Positions 1 through 7,245 of a stretch of DNA of 38,357 bases are shown one piece after another; positions within the stretch are counted from its first letter, which is position 1, and every line of letters begins with the position of its first letter. The translations under genes and the position numbers were made by a program. The notes beneath the pieces are model-generated. The model searched no databases. It was not told the DNA's origin and saw only the letters and a list, made by a program, of their open reading frames with translations. This DNA comes from a virus: the IMG/VR virus record IMGVR_UViG_3300045947_000102, positions 1 to 38,357 of that record; one strand, 5' to 3'.

Positions 1-127
1 GTGGGCGGGAAGCAGGCGGTGCACCGCGTCTCGCTCTTGTCCGCCCAGCCGCAGCCGCCGGCGCAGGCCCGTTCCTCCGTGCAGCCGCACTTCCGGCAGG
101 TCCCGCGCACGGGCTTCCCGGGTTGTG
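1..127. repeat. Terminal direct repeat, left copy (circular overlap)
   Basis: These 127 bases are identical to 38231-38357. An exact repeat of this length at the two ends of a contig is what a circular assembly graph leaves behind, and a ParB-like gene reads unbroken across the join. The sequence is therefore circular, or a circularly permuted or terminally redundant phage genome, cut at an arbitrary point. A true fixed direct terminal repeat is less likely because the join lies inside a coding frame. Confidence 0.95.
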
Positions 128-1709
128 CAGACGTCTGCACGGGCGCGACCTGGTCGAGGATCTTCTTCGCGTCGACGCCGAAGGCGCGGGCGCGCTTCAC
201 CAGCTCGTGCGGGTCGATGACGTCGTCGCTGATGTCCTGCGCCACAATGCGGAAGGCCAGGTGCCGCACCAGGTCCTCTGGCCGGCTCCCGAGGGGGATC
301 GCCTTCAGGACGTCGAGGCCGAGACGGTCCATGCCGCCCTTGTAGAGCCACTCGTCCGCGAACTCGCGCAGGATGCGTCCGAGCTGCGAGGTGGGTCCCA
401 CGGGCGCCTTCCGGACGGCCGCGACGATTGCCGCCATGACGGCTGGGAGCGCCTGGTCGACGCGCTCGCGCTCGGCCTCTGCCTTCCGGGTGTTCTCCTC
501 GCGTCGCGCGGCATCGCGCCTGGCCTGAGCGATCGCCTTCGTGTCGCCGGAGGCCTCGGCTTGCGACCCCTTCTGCCGCTGCTCCCGCGCCTTGATCTCG
601 GCGGCCCAGTGCACCTTGCAGCGCTCCCGCTTGCGGCACATCCGGAACGCCTCGTGCCGGTCCGGACCGATGACGATGACGCCGACCTCGGCGTACTCGC
701 AGGTCTTCGACCCCTCGCGCCCGTCCGCCCGCTTCCACATCCGCTCCCCGAGGACCTTCTCGTCCCGAGCGGCAACGGGCCGGGTGTCGAGCCGCATGAT
801 CGGGATGACCTTCTCGCCGGCGGCCGCCGCCTCGCCGACGAGCGCGGCAGCTTCCGGGAACAGGACGGGGTCGACCTCCGCGCGGTCGGCCTTGACGTTG
901 TGGTCGATCCAGTTCTCGAACTCGCGGACGCTGACGGGCTTGACCGCGAGGTAGGGATCCTTCTTCACCGCCTTGTCGAAGGTGTCGTCATCGAACGGAA
1001 GGCCGCGCTCATCCGAGAACAGCGCCGGCCGGTGGTACACATCGTCGCCGATGGCGATCGCCCGCGCCTGGTCCTTGCTCTCCAGCCTCGCCAGCAGGAT
1101 CGCGTGGCCAGCCGTCATCCGCCCCTCGAGGAAGAGCTTCTGGGCCGGCGGCGTCAGCTCGAGCAGCTTCACGCGGTCGTAGACGTACTTGATCGAGCGC
1201 CCGACCTTCGCCGCGATCTTCGCCACGTCGTACTTCGCCCGGGCGATCAGCGCCTGGTAGCCGGCGGCCTCCTCGAGCGGGTGCAGGTCGTCGCGCTGCA
1301 GGTTCTCGATCGTCTGGCACTCGATGACCTCGACGTCGTCCAGGTCCCGGATGACGGCCGGCATGGCCGGGAGCTCCGCCAGCTGCGCCGCGCGGAAGCG
1401 CCGCTCGCCGGCGACGATCTCGTACGTCCCCGCCTTCCCGTTTCCGCGCGGCCGCACCAGGATCGGCTGCAGCACGCCGCGCACCTTCATCGACTCGGCG
1501 AGCTCCTCGAGCTTCGCCTGGTCGAAGTTCTTCCTGGGGTTCGTGGGCGAGGCCGTCAGCTGCGCGATCGGGATCGAGGCCGTCACCAGCTGGGGCGCCA
1601 GATGCGATCCTTCGGCCGACGCCGCCTTGCCACGTCGCCGCGGTGCGTCCATTGGAGTGTTGCTCTGTACGGTCTCCATCGGCCCCTCCATCAATCTCGT
1701 TGGATTCAT
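1..1709 (-). CDS. ParB-like partition/nuclease-fold protein, split by the window ends
   Basis: DNA-binding protein of the ParB/Spo0J family. The full product is 580 aa when 1709-1 is joined to 38230-38197. The ParB N-terminal domain is clear: TNPRKNF near residue 56, the GERRFRA box II at 101-107 (the nucleotide-binding signature) and ENLQRDDLHPLEEA at 135-148. A helix-turn-helix-like stretch follows at about 160-185. The middle is an Ala/Arg/Glu-rich linker, and the C-terminus holds a Cys-rich knot (CRKCGC...CAGGC...CTAC) that could bind zinc. The ATG at 1709 overlaps the previous stop (ATGA) and follows GAGGGG; an in-frame ATG at 1679 is an alternative start. No ParA is visible, so a role in replication, packaging or gene control is as likely as partition. 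Confidence 0.9.
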   Translation of the reverse strand, partial: MNPTRLMEGPMETVQSNTPMDAPRRRGKAASAEGSHLAPQLVTASIPIAQLTASPTNPRKNFDQAKLEELAESMKVRGVLQPILVRPRGNGKAGTYEIVAGERRFRAAQLAELPAMPAVIRDLDDVEVIECQTIENLQRDDLHPLEEAAGYQALIARAKYDVAKIAAKVGRSIKYVYDRVKLLELTPPAQKLFLEGRMTAGHAILLARLESKDQARAIAIGDDVYHRPALFSDERGLPFDDDTFDKAVKKDPYLAVKPVSVREFENWIDHNVKADRAEVDPVLFPEAAALVGEAAAAGEKVIPIMRLDTRPVAARDEKVLGERMWKRADGREGSKTCEYAEVGVIVIGPDRHEAFRMCRKRERCKVHWAAEIKAREQRQKGSQAEASGDTKAIAQARRDAARREENTRKAEAERERVDQALPAVMAAIVAAVRKAPVGPTSQLGRILREFADEWLYKGGMDRLGLDVLKAIPLGSRPEDLVRHLAFRIVAQDISDDVIDPHELVKRARAFGVDAKKILDQVAPVQTSAQPGKPVRGTCRKCGCTEERACAGGCGWADKSETRCTACFPP

Positions 1710-1945
1710 AGCGCCCCTCGCATGTCTGCCATGCAGACGCCGCTGATGTGATCGCCCAGGCCGTGGCAGCAGTGGCACGGGTCGCACGCCTGGAACTCGT
1801 GAGGCTCGTCGCATCCGGGAATGCAGTCCTCGCCGCCTTCGCAGTCCTGCATCAGCCTCGCCCTGGCGTCTTGTCCTGGCACCTTCGCGTGTTGGGGGCA
1901 GACGATTCCACCTGTCCCGTTGCACGCGCGGCAGCTGAAGGGCAT
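1706..1945 (-). CDS. Small Cys-rich protein with DnaJ-like zinc motifs
   Basis: 79 aa, function unknown. It carries two CxxC knots like those of the DnaJ central domain, CRACNGTGG at residues 5-13 and CDPCHCCHGLG near 54-64, plus further Cys/His pairs, so zinc binding is likely. The ATG overlaps the upstream stop as TGATG, and its own stop overlaps the ParB-like start as ATGA, so it is translated as part of a coupled string. Phages often carry such orphan zinc ribbons next to replication genes, but no specific role can be assigned. Confidence 0.75.
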   Translation of the reverse strand: MPFSCRACNGTGGIVCPQHAKVPGQDARARLMQDCEGGEDCIPGCDEPHEFQACDPCHCCHGLGDHISGVCMADMRGAL

Positions 1946-2400
1946 CAGTCTCGCTGCTCCTGCCTCTCGCTCTCCATCGGCTTCGCCAGGATCCCCTCGA
2001 ACGCCTCGCGCAGCTGGAGGCCTCTCGGGTGGCTCCGGAGGCGCTCCCTGAACTGGTCCTTCAGCGCCTGGCTCGGCGGTGTCTTGCCCTTCCGCGGCCG
2101 GAGTACGCCGGCCCACTCGCCCGCCTCGATGGCGATGCCCGCCCGGCAGTTCTGGCACGGCCTGGTCACCGTGCAGGTCCTGCGGAAGTGGCCCTTGCCC
2201 CGAGGCTCGTCGCGCAGGGTGTAGGCCGCGTCGAGGCAGATCGGGCACTCGTACGTCCGCTCCGGGTCGTCCTCGGCCACGAGACGCCAGAGGATCTCTC
2301 GGGCACGGGTCTCGAAGTCGAAGGCGCCGAAGCCGTGCTTGGCCCGGGCCGCGGCGCACGGCTCGCACGGGCAGTCGTCGGCGTGGACGAAGGCGCTCAT
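1945..2400 (-). CDS. Cys-rich protein of unknown function
   Basis: 151 aa, not recognised. The N-terminus has CPCEPC, then a CPIC...TC...CQNC pattern between about residues 50 and 85 that could hold zinc. The C-terminal half is charged and probably helical. The start overlaps the stop of the replisome organiser (ATGA) and the stop overlaps the next gene (TGATG), so it sits inside the replication operon. Confidence 0.75.
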   Translation of the reverse strand: MSAFVHADDCPCEPCAAARAKHGFGAFDFETRAREILWRLVAEDDPERTYECPICLDAAYTLRDEPRGKGHFRRTCTVTRPCQNCRAGIAIEAGEWAGVLRPRKGKTPPSQALKDQFRERLRSHPRGLQLREAFEGILAKPMESERQEQRD

Positions 2401-3113
2401 CGGAGAATCTCGTCCACGGTGAGGCGGTGCGGCGAAGGGTCGAGCACGTCTTCCCAGCGTTGCGCCCTGAGCCAGGTCGCGGGGTACGGGATGTACCTGC
2501 CCTGAGCCTTGAGCCAGTCTGGCGTCTCGCGCTGGGACTCCACGGCGTGGAGGATCCGGGCGAGCAGCGGGGCATCGGGCTTGAGGGCTGTCCAGGCTTT
2601 GAGGGCGTCTCCCTTGGCGCGTTTCTTGGGGTAGGCCGTCCAGAACTCGGTGAAACCGGACGGCACACCCGAGCGGCGCGAGGGAGCGTGTGGCTGTTCT
2701 CCGTTTCCGACTCCGACTCCGACTCCGACTCCGGCCGCGGATGGCGGCGGCATGACGGCGCGGTGACCGCCGCTTACAGAACAAAGGGGTTGCGGGAACT
2801 TGGATGAAGCAGACCGGAGGCGCTGATATTTCTGCCACGTCGGGCTCATGACGTAGCGGCGACCCTCGACCTCGTAGAAACGGACGAGGCCTCCGGTCTC
2901 CAGCTCCTCGAGGGCGGCCTCGAAACGCTTGAACGTGAGCCCCGGGGTGGGTATCGGGTAGGCCGAGGCGAACAGCACCATCGAGGACCCGTGGTAGCGG
3001 CCGAAGTCGTCGAGGGTCACGATGAGCCGCCAGAAAGTGCGCTCGGCCAGGTCGGACAGGCCGGCGAGGGAAGGACTGGTCTTGGCGGCATCGCGGATGA
3101 TCCTGTTCGGCAA
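2397..3113 (-). CDS. Winged-helix replisome organiser / replication initiator
   Basis: 238 aa phage replication protein. Family members typically begin with MPNRII followed by a winged-helix domain (here about residues 10-95, with the block FGRYHG and then VMSPTWQKYQ). A low-complexity Gly-Val linker follows, then a C-terminal block typical of phage O/DnaT-like proteins (EFWTAYPKKR...YIPYPATWLRAQRWEDVL). By family it should bind the origin and recruit host DnaB helicase. The start is taken as TTG at 3113-3111 because homologues start at this PNRII block, a GAGGA ribosome site lies just upstream and the previous gene stops one base before; longer frames would overlap that gene by about 80 bases or more. 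Confidence 0.85.
   Translation of the reverse strand: MPNRIIRDAAKTSPSLAGLSDLAERTFWRLIVTLDDFGRYHGSSMVLFASAYPIPTPGLTFKRFEAALEELETGGLVRFYEVEGRRYVMSPTWQKYQRLRSASSKFPQPLCSVSGGHRAVMPPPSAAGVGVGVGVGNGEQPHAPSRRSGVPSGFTEFWTAYPKKRAKGDALKAWTALKPDAPLLARILHAVESQRETPDWLKAQGRYIPYPATWLRAQRWEDVLDPSPHRLTVDEILR
2707..2733. repeat. Hexamer tandem repeat (CCGACT)4
   Basis: Four exact copies of CCGACT plus a partial fifth. It lies within the replisome organiser gene and encodes alternating Gly-Val, forming the hinge between the N-terminal winged-helix part and the C-terminal block. Such a repeat can change in length by slippage without breaking the frame. Confidence 0.9.
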
Positions 3114-3114
3114 G

Positions 3115-3372
3115 TCATTCCTCTGGAACGAGGTGGCGTCCTTCTCTCTGGAACCAGGCTTCGGCTTCCTCGCGGCTCGCGTCCCACTCACCATCAATCG
3201 CACGCCTCGCCAGGTCCTCGCGACCAGCGGCTCTGAGGTCTTGGACGAGGTCATAGATCGGCGTCGTGTGCTCTGATTCAAAGTCGTCATACCGGCCCGC
3301 CGCCGCGGCCCCTGACATCGCATGGAGTCCGGCTTCCTTGAGAACAGACGCCAGGCGCTCCTTGGTGCTCAC
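3115..3372 (-). CDS. Small unknown protein upstream of the replisome organiser
   Basis: 85 aa, acidic and probably mostly helical (STKERLASVLKEAG... then DLVQDLRAAGREDLARRAIDGEWD), no recognised domain. The GTG start overlaps the preceding stop as GTGA and the stop lies one base before the TTG of the replisome organiser, implying coupled translation. Position suggests an accessory replication or regulatory role, but this is inference only. Confidence 0.7.
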   Translation of the reverse strand: MSTKERLASVLKEAGLHAMSGAAAAGRYDDFESEHTTPIYDLVQDLRAAGREDLARRAIDGEWDASREEAEAWFQREGRHLVPEE

Positions 3373-4151
3373 CGACTGCCACCTGCCATGACTGCCTCGC
3401 CCTGCGTGCTTGCGTTGCCGTAACGCCGTCGATCATGGAGAGCGCCAGCGACCATCTTCCCGATCGCTTCCTCGATGCTGGCGGCCGCGCAAGAAATCCC
3501 GAAGGTGGCGTCATCGCCGCAGTCCCATGAGTTCTCGCCCTTGCCGGCATGCGGGATGCCCTTGGGGACCTCGATCTTGACTGTGGCCCGGACGTGCGGC
3601 CAGGGCCATCGGGGGCGCTGCCATCGCGCCTCGTAGAGCGTCGCCGTGCCAGCGTAGGAGCCCTCCGGCATGGGGACGAGGATCGATCGGCTTTCGAGGG
3701 CGCGCTCCGAGTAGTTCTGCCGTCCCAGGACCGCATCCGCGAAGTTCAGATGGCCATAGCGCCAGCGCGAATCGGTGCGCCGCCACTCCCCATCGTCCGC
3801 CCAGAGGTGCCACCAGAGAGCGCCGCCATGAAAGGCGAAACCCGTGCGCCTACCATTGCCGTACTTTTGGTCCGGACGGCGGCAGGCGCGGTTGAGCCGA
3901 TCGAGGAAGCCGCGATGCGATACTCCCAGGCCGAGCCATGCGGAAAGGCCGGGGACGGCGAGCCCGACCAGGAAGGTGTCTTCGCTGTCGGGATGCACCG
4001 CCAGCTCGGCCCGGCAATTCCACCGACCGAGCAGCCAGGACCCCATGACGCGAACGCGACCGACATGCCACCAGGCGCGTCCGTGCCGGAGCAGGCTGCC
4101 CTTGTCGTGGCTGACCGGTTTCTCGTCGAGGTTCTGCCAGTGGAACATCAT
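3369..4151 (-). CDS. Conserved phage protein of unknown function, Trp-rich
   Basis: 260 aa. It is very rich in Trp and Arg and contains the block GKGENSWDCGDDATFG near residue 215 and WPWP shortly before. I associate this pairing with a family of uncharacterised proteins in the early regions of many high-GC siphoviruses; the function is unknown. The first of two ATGs (ATGATG) overlaps the previous stop (ATGA), and the stop overlaps the next GTG. No signal peptide or clear enzyme motif is visible. Confidence 0.8.
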   Translation of the reverse strand: MMFHWQNLDEKPVSHDKGSLLRHGRAWWHVGRVRVMGSWLLGRWNCRAELAVHPDSEDTFLVGLAVPGLSAWLGLGVSHRGFLDRLNRACRRPDQKYGNGRRTGFAFHGGALWWHLWADDGEWRRTDSRWRYGHLNFADAVLGRQNYSERALESRSILVPMPEGSYAGTATLYEARWQRPRWPWPHVRATVKIEVPKGIPHAGKGENSWDCGDDATFGISCAAASIEEAIGKMVAGALHDRRRYGNASTQGEAVMAGGSR

Positions 4152-4369
4152 CGGCTCCCCGAGAACTCGCTGGCCTTCGGGCACGTCTTGAAGTGGGACA
4201 CCATGGATTCCTGGTCGCGCTCGATCGTCAGAGAGCCGTCCTCTGCGCGGCTGACGATCCGGTAGACCGGCGCCGAAGGATCGAGCGGGATGCGCTTCCC
4301 GTCGGGCGTGACGCCCCACTGAATCTCTTTCCCGCAGCCCGGCCGGCGGTCGTTCCCGCAGCGGCTCAT
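4148..4369 (-). CDS. Small Cys-containing phage protein
   Basis: 73 aa. The N-terminus MSRCGNDRRPGCGKEIQW followed by TPDGKRIPLDP resembles a common small phage protein in which a CxxC-type ribbon precedes a short beta hairpin. Another Cys lies near the C-terminus (HFKTCP). Function unknown. ATGA overlaps at both ends place it in the same translational string as the SSB-like gene. Confidence 0.75.
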   Translation of the reverse strand: MSRCGNDRRPGCGKEIQWGVTPDGKRIPLDPSAPVYRIVSRAEDGSLTIERDQESMVSHFKTCPKASEFSGSR

Positions 4370-4461
4370 GGTCTCCGGCCCGCTTCGATGAACCTCACGA
4401 CCTCGGCGAAGAAGCGGAACGCCTCGGCGGCGCGGGCGTAGACCTCAGAACGGGATGTCAT
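4366..4461 (-). CDS. Possible 31-aa microprotein between SSB-like gene and zinc protein
   Basis: The frame starts at ATG 4461 inside the end of the SSB-like gene and stops at 4366, overlapping the next ATG as ATGA. The product (MTSRSEVYARAAEAFRFFAE...) would be a single amphipathic helix. Third codon positions are almost all G or C, as in the real genes here, and it fills the only gap in an otherwise gapless operon. A GGGGGA motif lies about nine bases upstream. It is too short to compare with families, so it may simply be spacer. Confidence 0.4.
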   Translation of the reverse strand: MTSRSEVYARAAEAFRFFAEVVRFIEAGRRP

Positions 4462-4876
4462 CGTCCGGATCCCCCGACTTCGCTTCCGACGCCACGCTCA
4501 CCGGCTCTTCCCGGCCGGCGGCCCGGAGCATCTGAGACAACGATCCGATCCGCTTGCGACTGACCGTGCCGGTCGAGATCTTCGCCTTCGTCTGGAGCCG
4601 GCCCTTGTACTCCTCCTCGAAGATCTCGATCGGCACCTGACGCCCGACGAGATAGGAGGTGTTCTCAGACAGCAGGGACAGGTCGTCTCGGTCCACGTCG
4701 AACCCGCACTGCCGGAGCTGGGCCCGGGCCATCCCCGATGCCTTCTCCGTGAGCCAGATCTGCACCGGGAAGGCCGTGCCGTCGATGTTGACCCGCAGGA
4801 AGACGAACTCGGTGCCGCTGCCTGCGGTGCGGATGTCGTTCTCTTCGATGGTGCCGCTGTACTTGCCTGGGATCAC
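4445..4876 (-). CDS. Single-stranded DNA-binding protein-like (OB-fold, acidic tip)
   Basis: 143 aa. The first 100 residues are rich in beta strands and Lys/Arg as expected for an OB-fold. The protein ends in DPDDDIPF, the acidic Asp-Asp-x-Pro-Phe tip with which bacterial and phage SSBs recruit repair and replication proteins. It follows the Sak4-like ATPase with an ATGA overlap, the usual pairing of an annealing or recombination ATPase with an SSB in phages. It probably coats single-stranded DNA during replication and recombination. Confidence 0.75.
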   Translation of the reverse strand: MIPGKYSGTIEENDIRTAGSGTEFVFLRVNIDGTAFPVQIWLTEKASGMARAQLRQCGFDVDRDDLSLLSENTSYLVGRQVPIEIFEEEYKGRLQTKAKISTGTVSRKRIGSLSQMLRAAGREEPVSVASEAKSGDPDDDIPF

Positions 4877-5937
4877 GGCGCCACCTCAGCGGGGACGGCG
4901 AGCTGCCCGGCGAGACGGCGCGCCTCCTCGAGCCCGGCGCGCAGGAGCTTGCTGTCGAGGCTCTCGACCTTCGTCCAGGAGCGCGTCTTGAAGAGCTTGT
5001 TCAGGAGGTCCGACTTGCCGGTCTTGTCGGCGGTCGTCTGCCCCGGGTACATCGTCAGGATGACGCCCTGGATCTCCTCGCACAGGATGGCGCGCTCCCT
5101 CTTCTCCTTCGGCCAGCCGTCATCGTCGACGGGCACCTCGGAGCGCGCCTCGGTATCGACCGGAGCGTGAGCCCCGGGTGTGAGCAGCTCGACGTGCGGG
5201 GCGAAGAAGGCGAAATCCGGGTTGTCGCCCTGCTTCGCGTCGATGACTCCGAACCTGTCCCCGAGGACCGTGGCGCGATGGATGATGGCGCGCTTCCCGT
5301 CGCTCAGCTCCTGGACGCGCTCCATCTCGACGAGCAGGGACGGCTCGAAGCCGAACTCGGACTCGGTCTTCATTTTGATGCCCGTCTTCACCAGCTCGCG
5401 CTTGCCTGTCTCCTCGTTCTCGGTGAAGTCGTACTCGAAACCGGCGCGGCCGCAGATGATGATGTGTAGCGGGGCGTTCAGGTAGAACGCCGTCCACTTG
5501 TCGTTCCAGATCTCCTTGAGCGGGTTCCAGTCCTGGAACTCCAGAGAGAGACGCGGCCCCAGGTTCTTGGCCGCGCGCGCTTTGTTGACCCTGCCGAGAT
5601 ACGAGGCGCAGAGGTCGCGCCAGATGTGCGTGACGGAGTCCACGATCAGGACCGAGACGCCTTCGGCGAGCGCCTCCTTGGACGACGTCACCAGGTCATC
5701 GAAGGACCGGGAGCGGACTCCGATAAGATCGGTCTTCGTCTCCAGCTTGACCCGGGGCGCGATGAACTCGGAACCGCCCTCGGTGTCGAACATGGCGAGC
5801 GGGCCTTTCAGCTTGAAGTGCTTGCGCGTCCCGATCGCCAGGGACGTGGCCGTGAAGGTCTTACCGCTCTTCGGGAACCCGAGGAAGCCGGCCTTGAGGT
5901 AGCCCTGTCCGGTTCCGAACTTCTGCAACAGACTCAT
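4873..5937 (-). CDS. AAA_24/Sak4-like RecA-fold ATPase
   Basis: 354 aa nucleotide-binding protein. The Walker A motif GFPKSGKT is at residues 20-27, DTEGG at 51-55 (typical of AAA_24 proteins) and a Walker B strand VSVLIVD ends at Asp100. This architecture matches Sak4-like phage proteins, single-strand annealing or RecA-like recombinases encoded next to an SSB, as here. The C-terminal third is helical and unassigned. The ATG at 5937 has GGAGG five bases upstream. It probably acts in phage recombination and repair with the SSB-like protein. Confidence 0.85.
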   Translation of the reverse strand: MSLLQKFGTGQGYLKAGFLGFPKSGKTFTATSLAIGTRKHFKLKGPLAMFDTEGGSEFIAPRVKLETKTDLIGVRSRSFDDLVTSSKEALAEGVSVLIVDSVTHIWRDLCASYLGRVNKARAAKNLGPRLSLEFQDWNPLKEIWNDKWTAFYLNAPLHIIICGRAGFEYDFTENEETGKRELVKTGIKMKTESEFGFEPSLLVEMERVQELSDGKRAIIHRATVLGDRFGVIDAKQGDNPDFAFFAPHVELLTPGAHAPVDTEARSEVPVDDDGWPKEKRERAILCEEIQGVILTMYPGQTTADKTGKSDLLNKLFKTRSWTKVESLDSKLLRAGLEEARRLAGQLAVPAEVAP

Positions 5938-6316
5938 GTGAACCTCCCGCCCTCACCGTTGCCGACAAGGGTCGATAAGAACTGCGTTGGACTGCACAGT
6001 CGTAATCCGCCGGATGCACCGCCCCCGAGGGCAGGCAGCGGACATAGCCCGTCAGCGCGTCGGGGACGTGGGCGGGAACGCTGCCCCGTAGCGGCACAGA
6101 GCCGGGGCCACGCTCTTGCTTGCCTCCGCCAAAGCCTAGGGCGGCTGCGGTGCCTTCTACGCCAGTGTCAGGAACGCGCTCCCGTCCTGGCGTCGATATC
6201 ACCTCGTGCCCCTGGGCGCGGTGCTGTTCGGCCTCGTCCGCGTTCAGCGCCGGGAACGTCACCAGCAGTCCGCCGCTGACGACGGCGCAGGAGAGGCACT
6301 CGGCCACGATCAACAT
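5861..6316 (-). CDS. Unknown protein overlapping the ATPase start
   Basis: 151 aa open frame. The first 65 residues look like a real protein (CLSCAVVSGGLLVTFPALNADEAEQH), whereas the last 25 codons run over the start of the ATPase gene, a 77-base overlap that is unusual for this genome. Either the overlap is real or the true gene is shorter through a base error. The ATG lies inside the end of the preceding small frame. Function unknown. Confidence 0.5.
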   Translation of the reverse strand: MLIVAECLSCAVVSGGLLVTFPALNADEAEQHRAQGHEVISTPGRERVPDTGVEGTAAALGFGGGKQERGPGSVPLRGSVPAHVPDALTGYVRCLPSGAVHPADYDCAVQRSSYRPLSATVRAGGSHESVAEVRNRTGLPQGRLPRVPEER

Positions 6317-6387
6317 GGCGTGCAGCCCCAGGGCGAAAACACGGGCGGCTCGGGCTTCGGCGGCGGCTCCGTCCAGAGCAGGCTCAC
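6310..6387 (-). CDS. Possible 25-aa microprotein
   Basis: A short frame from GTG 6387 (overlapping the previous stop as GTGA) to TGA 6310, inside the next ATG region. The product is Pro/Trp-rich (MSLLWTEPPPKPEPPVFSPW) and ends CTPC. Its exact fit between two frames by stop/start overlaps is the only evidence. Confidence 0.35.
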   Translation of the reverse strand: MSLLWTEPPPKPEPPVFSPWGCTPC

Positions 6388-6560
6388 GCGATCACCCCGA
6401 AGAATCGCGCGGCCCACATGGCGCACCGGAAGCAGAGCATCTCGCGCAGGCCTCCGACAGTGGCGCGCCACCGAGGCCCCAGGAGCGCCCGCAGATCCCG
6501 CAGTTGCGAGGGGATGATGTCGAGCCGGGGATTCGTTCCACACACGCGACAGGCGGGCAT
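6384..6560 (-). CDS. Small Cys-rich protein
   Basis: 58 aa with CRVC at residues 4-7 and CFRC near 45, a spacing compatible with a zinc ribbon; the middle is helical (LRDLRALLGPRWRATVGGLREML). The ATG at 6560 is preceded by GGAGG eight bases upstream. The same frame is open further upstream (ATG at about 6620, GTG 6698), so a longer form is possible. Function unknown; it is the first supportable gene after the attP region in the early direction. Confidence 0.55.
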   Translation of the reverse strand: MPACRVCGTNPRLDIIPSQLRDLRALLGPRWRATVGGLREMLCFRCAMWAARFFGVIA

Positions 6561-6993
6561 CAGGCGGCCCTCCGGGCAGGCTGGCGCGCCGGGTCCCACC
6601 TCTGAGCCCCGACGCGCCATGCCGTTCCAAGAACATTCCTGCACGTGCCTGCCCGGTAACGACGCGCGTCGGCCAAACAGTCCCCACTGCGGTGACACGT
6701 GCGCGCGCCGCCTCGACGGTTCCGGTGCTCCCGTTCAGTGCCGGCAGGCCTGTAGGAACTCCGCAGGCCTACCGGGTAGGACCTGATCTCCCTGTCCCCG
6801 TCGTGGTGGGTGTCGGTGCTGCGGACATCGCCTGTTGCTCGGCCCAAAGTGGTCGGGGTGATTCGTTCGGCTGAACTGGTGGCGGTGGGGCCTGTGATGA
6901 AGGCGCACAGGTCATCGCGCTGAGAGGTGGGGAGGGAGGTGAATAGACGCGCGGGACTTGCAGTCCCTGGCGTTAGAGCGCGCTCAGAAAGAG
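6561..6993. other. Stretch without a convincing gene
   Basis: About 430 bases. A minus-strand frame here ends at 6560 in a TGATG overlap with the small Cys-rich gene and has a Cys/Arg-rich end, but it has no in-frame ATG or ribosome site downstream of the tRNA fragment, so I do not call it. A short palindrome GGGACT-TGC-AGTCCC lies at 6953-6967 beside the attP core and may be a protein-binding site. Confidence 0.5.
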
Positions 6994-7053
6994 TGCCGGA
7001 GCCCGGGATCGAACCGGGATGCCCGTTGCAGGGCGCGGGATTTTGAGACCCGT
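6994..7053 (-). other. attP: Candidate attP core: 3' end of a tRNA-Leu(CAA) gene
   Basis: Read on the minus strand, this stretch folds as the 3' part of tRNA-Leu. It holds an anticodon loop CTCAAAA (T33, anticodon CAA, A37) at 7047-7041, a long variable arm (GCCC...GGGC), a perfect T arm CCCGG-TTCGATC-CCGGG and an acceptor 3' strand CTCCGGC with discriminator A at 6994. The 5' half is absent: no D arm and no GCCGGAG partner strand. The 31-39 pair is broken (T/T), suggesting that identity with the host begins in the anticodon loop. A tRNA 3' fragment 270 bases from a tyrosine integrase is the classic attP, which restores the host tRNA after integration. Confidence 0.85.
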
Positions 7054-7128
7054 GGGCACAGGGCATAGCAGTTCTCCGCTAGGTCGGGTCCGAAAGGGGA
7101 GAGAGCACAAAGCGCCGCCCCGAGTGGT

Positions 7129-7239
7129 TCGGTGAACCTGAGCGGCGGGCGTAGTCGGTGAACGACGCAACGTCGTCCCCGGGGCGGCGGTTCCTGATCT
7201 CTGATCGTGGAGCGTCCATTCACCACCTCACCGACTACG
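7129..7239. repeat. Short repeats near attP (possible arm or operator sites)
   Basis: TCGGTGAAC occurs directly repeated at 7129-7137 and 7155-7163. A 12-base perfect inverted repeat, CGTAGTCGGTGA (7150-7161) and its complement (7228-7239), shares the same TCGGTGA core. Three copies of one motif between the attP core and integrase are what arm-type integrase sites or repressor operators look like. The inverted pair also lies just downstream of a possible leftward promoter. Confidence 0.5.
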
Positions 7240-7245
7240 GTGCGA

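Noticed and set aside
123-1751. 542-codon plus-strand open frame
   Set aside because: Exact opposite-strand shadow of the ParB-like gene; no ribosome site and no sensible protein text (Leu/Arg/Asp repeats).
2707-2733. Hexamer repeat as an origin iteron
   Set aside because: It lies in a coding hinge, encodes Gly-Val in frame and is too short and simple; an origin inside the replication gene remains possible but is not supported by this repeat alone.
6560-7066. 168-aa minus-strand frame over the attP site
   Set aside because: Its start lies across the tRNA fragment, no in-frame ATG or ribosome site follows, and the protein text is low quality; at most its last 60 codons could be real.
6994-7080. 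Functional tRNA-Leu gene
   Set aside because: The 5' acceptor strand and D arm are absent and pair 31-39 is mismatched, so it is only a tRNA 3' fragment (attP).
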